13,580 bases of DNA from JBKPHS01 sp046729975 (GTDB lineage Bacteria; Actinomycetota; Thermoleophilia; Solirubrobacterales; Thermoleophilaceae): contig JBKPHS010000182.1 in assembly GCA_046729975.1 (NCBI GenBank), forward strand, positions 1 to 13,580, in the 5' to 3' direction. How positions within the stretch are numbered: the first letter of the stretch is position 1; every line of letters begins with the position of its first letter. Positions 12,266 to 13,580 of the stretch are shown piece by piece. The notes below the pieces were generated by a model that made no database searches, had not been told where the DNA came from, and worked only from the letters and a program-made list of their open reading frames with translations. The position numbers and the translations under genes are program-made.

Positions 12266-13510
12266 CTACCTGCGCGGGAGGAACTCAGGAATCTCGAAGT
12301 CGCTCAGCTCGCTCGACCGCGACGTGCGCGTGACGCGCGGCTCGTGGTCGGCCTGGCGCAGGCCCGCAGGCTCACGCTCTCGCCCGTTTCGCGCCTGGTC
12401 GCCGCGCGGCGCGGCGCGCTGGCGCGGACGGTCGCCATAGCCCGTGGCCACGACCGTCACCCAGACCTGGTCGACGACCTTCTCGTCGACCATCGCGCCG
12501 AAGATGATGTTGGCATCCGGGTGCGCCGCCTCGGAGACGGCCCTGGCCGCCTCGTTGACCTCCCACAGCGAGAGGTCACGGCCGCCGGTGATCGAGAGCA
12601 GGATCGAGCGGGCGCCCTCGAGCGTGGTTTCGAGCAGCGGCGAGGACGCGGCGAGTGCGGCCGCCTCGACGGCGCGCTGCTCGCCGGTGGCCATGCCGAT
12701 GCCGAGCAGCGCCTGTCCTGCCTCGGACATGATCGTGCGCACGTCGGCGAAGTCGAGGTTGATCAGGCCGGGAAGCGTGATCAGGTCGGAGATTCCCTGG
12801 ACGCCCTGGCGCAGCACGTCGTCCGCGACCCGGAAGGCCTCGACCATCGAGGTCTTCTTGTCGAGCACCGTGAGCAGCCGCGTGTTCGGGATCACGATCA
12901 GAGTGTCGACCTCGCGCGCGAGCTCCTCGATGCCGATGTCCGCCTGCTGCGAGCGGCGCGAGCCCTCGAAGCCGAACGGCTTCGTGACGATGCCGACGGT
13001 GAGCGCGCCGACCTCGCGCGATATGCGCGCCACGACCGGGGCGCCGCCGGTGCCCGTCCCGCCGCCCGAGCCGGCGGCGACGAAGACCATGTCCGAGCCC
13101 TTGAGCAGCGCCTTGATGCGGTCGTAGTCCTCGATCGCCGCCTGGCGGCCCTGGTCGGGGTCCGAGCCGGCGCCGAGACCCCGCGTGAGGTCCTCGCCGA
13201 TGTGCAGCCGGTAGTGGGCATCCGACTGCTGGAGCGACTGCATGTCGGTGTTGACGGCAACGAAGTCGACGCCCTCGACGCCCGCCTCGATCATGCGGTT
13301 GACCGCGTTGACGCCGGCCCCGCCGATGCCCACCACCCGCAGCACGGGCGCGCGCACGGGGTCCCGCGTTGCCGCGGGCTGCGGCTGCTCGCGGCCGTAG
13401 AACGCCTGCTGCGGGGTGCGCTCCATGATGTTGTCGGGGATGTCGGAGGCGAAGACGGTGCGCAGCCGCTCCTCGGGCGAGCGAGGCGCGGCGGGCTCCT
13501 CGGGCCGCAC
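12266..13510 (-). CDS. ftsZ: Cell division protein FtsZ, start uncertain, frame open to the window edge
   Basis: Tubulin-like GTPase that forms the division ring. Counting from the GTG at 13510 there are 414 residues: nucleotide-binding VVGIGGAGVNAVNRM (59-73), VNTDMQSL (86-93), the tubulin signature GGGTGTG (149-155), the synergy-loop region with NLDFADVRTIM (251-261), an Arg-rich linker (about 361-400), and the C-terminal peptide SDFEIPEFLPRR, which docks partners such as FtsA, SepF or ZipA. FtsZ normally begins near residue 55 here. The extra N-terminus is Pro/Ala/Glu-rich with ERLRTVFASDIPDNIMER. The frame has no stop up to 13580, and neither the GTG at 13510 nor the ATG at 13426 has an SD, so the true start may lie outside the window. 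A GC hairpin follows the stop. Confidence 0.95.
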   Translation of the reverse strand: MRPEEPAAPRSPEERLRTVFASDIPDNIMERTPQQAFYGREQPQPAATRDPVRAPVLRVVGIGGAGVNAVNRMIEAGVEGVDFVAVNTDMQSLQQSDAHYRLHIGEDLTRGLGAGSDPDQGRQAAIEDYDRIKALLKGSDMVFVAAGSGGGTGTGGAPVVARISREVGALTVGIVTKPFGFEGSRRSQQADIGIEELAREVDTLIVIPNTRLLTVLDKKTSMVEAFRVADDVLRQGVQGISDLITLPGLINLDFADVRTIMSEAGQALLGIGMATGEQRAVEAAALAASSPLLETTLEGARSILLSITGGRDLSLWEVNEAARAVSEAAHPDANIIFGAMVDEKVVDQVWVTVVATGYGDRPRQRAAPRGDQARNGREREPAGLRQADHEPRVTRTSRSSELSDFEIPEFLPRR

Positions 13511-13580
13511 CGCCGGCGCGGGCCCACGGGCGGACGGCGGCGCCGGGCGAAGCTCCTCGGCCGGCGGACGGCGCGTGGGC

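Noticed and set aside
11119..12333. Long plus-strand frame of 404 residues opposite the GGT-like gene
   Set aside because: It mirrors a clear GGT-like coding frame. Its His/Arg/Glu/Val-rich composition is typical of antisense frames in GC-rich DNA and shows no motifs.

Overview
The window looks like chromosome from a very GC-rich actinobacterium. The organism is inferred, not proven. FtsZ with a typical C-terminal peptide, a mycobacterial-type GH57/methyltransferase pair, and several genes with no Shine-Dalgarno (SD) but a TAnnnT hexamer 4-11 nt before the start codon all point to Actinobacteria. A deep branch such as Thermoleophilia is my best guess. No tRNA, rRNA, CRISPR array, transposase or integrase was seen.

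Layout, left to right. (1) 1-1593, minus: a methyltransferase overlapping a GH57 glucan branching enzyme that runs off the left edge. The pair resembles Rv3030-Rv3031 of Mycobacterium tuberculosis, which belong to the methylglucose lipopolysaccharide locus. A second methyltransferase (1665-2576, plus) diverges from it across a short gap holding degenerate heptamer repeats. (2) 2583-4009, minus: an alpha/beta hydrolase overlapping a lipoprotein-type intradiol dioxygenase. (3) 4057-5420, minus: a small hypothetical ORF and hisC. (4) 5438-6058, plus: a stand-alone Lon substrate-binding-domain protein, sharing a 17-nt divergent promoter gap with hisC. (5) 6055-9150: a minus-strand DsrE-family gene with a small lipoprotein gene, a secreted BNR/Asp-box protein (minus), and tusA (plus). 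(6) 9157-10556, minus: a DUF1059-like small protein, a DHFR/RibD-like reductase and a multi-pass membrane protein. (7) 10603-13510, minus: a gamma-glutamyltranspeptidase-like protein and ftsZ, whose frame stays open to the right edge.

The most unusual observation is in region 5. A 27-bp perfect direct repeat (6847-6873 and 8910-8936) covers the 5' end of dsrE and the start of tusA. Each copy also carries a short remnant of the other gene's start. This suggests that dsrE and tusA, two sulfur-carrier genes, were once divergent neighbours and were split by a lower-GC segment of about 2 kb carrying the BNR gene, with duplication of the junction.

A second theme is dyads at gene ends. All three convergent gene pairs end in or next to an inverted repeat; two of these are perfect palindromes of 22 and 24 bp, and one of them contains both stop codons. 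Other notable features are CTG-led heptamer tracts, nearly coincident opposing -10 hexamers between hisC and the Lon-domain gene, a gamma-glutamyltranspeptidase-like protein without the usual carboxylate-binding Arg, and a long N-terminal extension on FtsZ.
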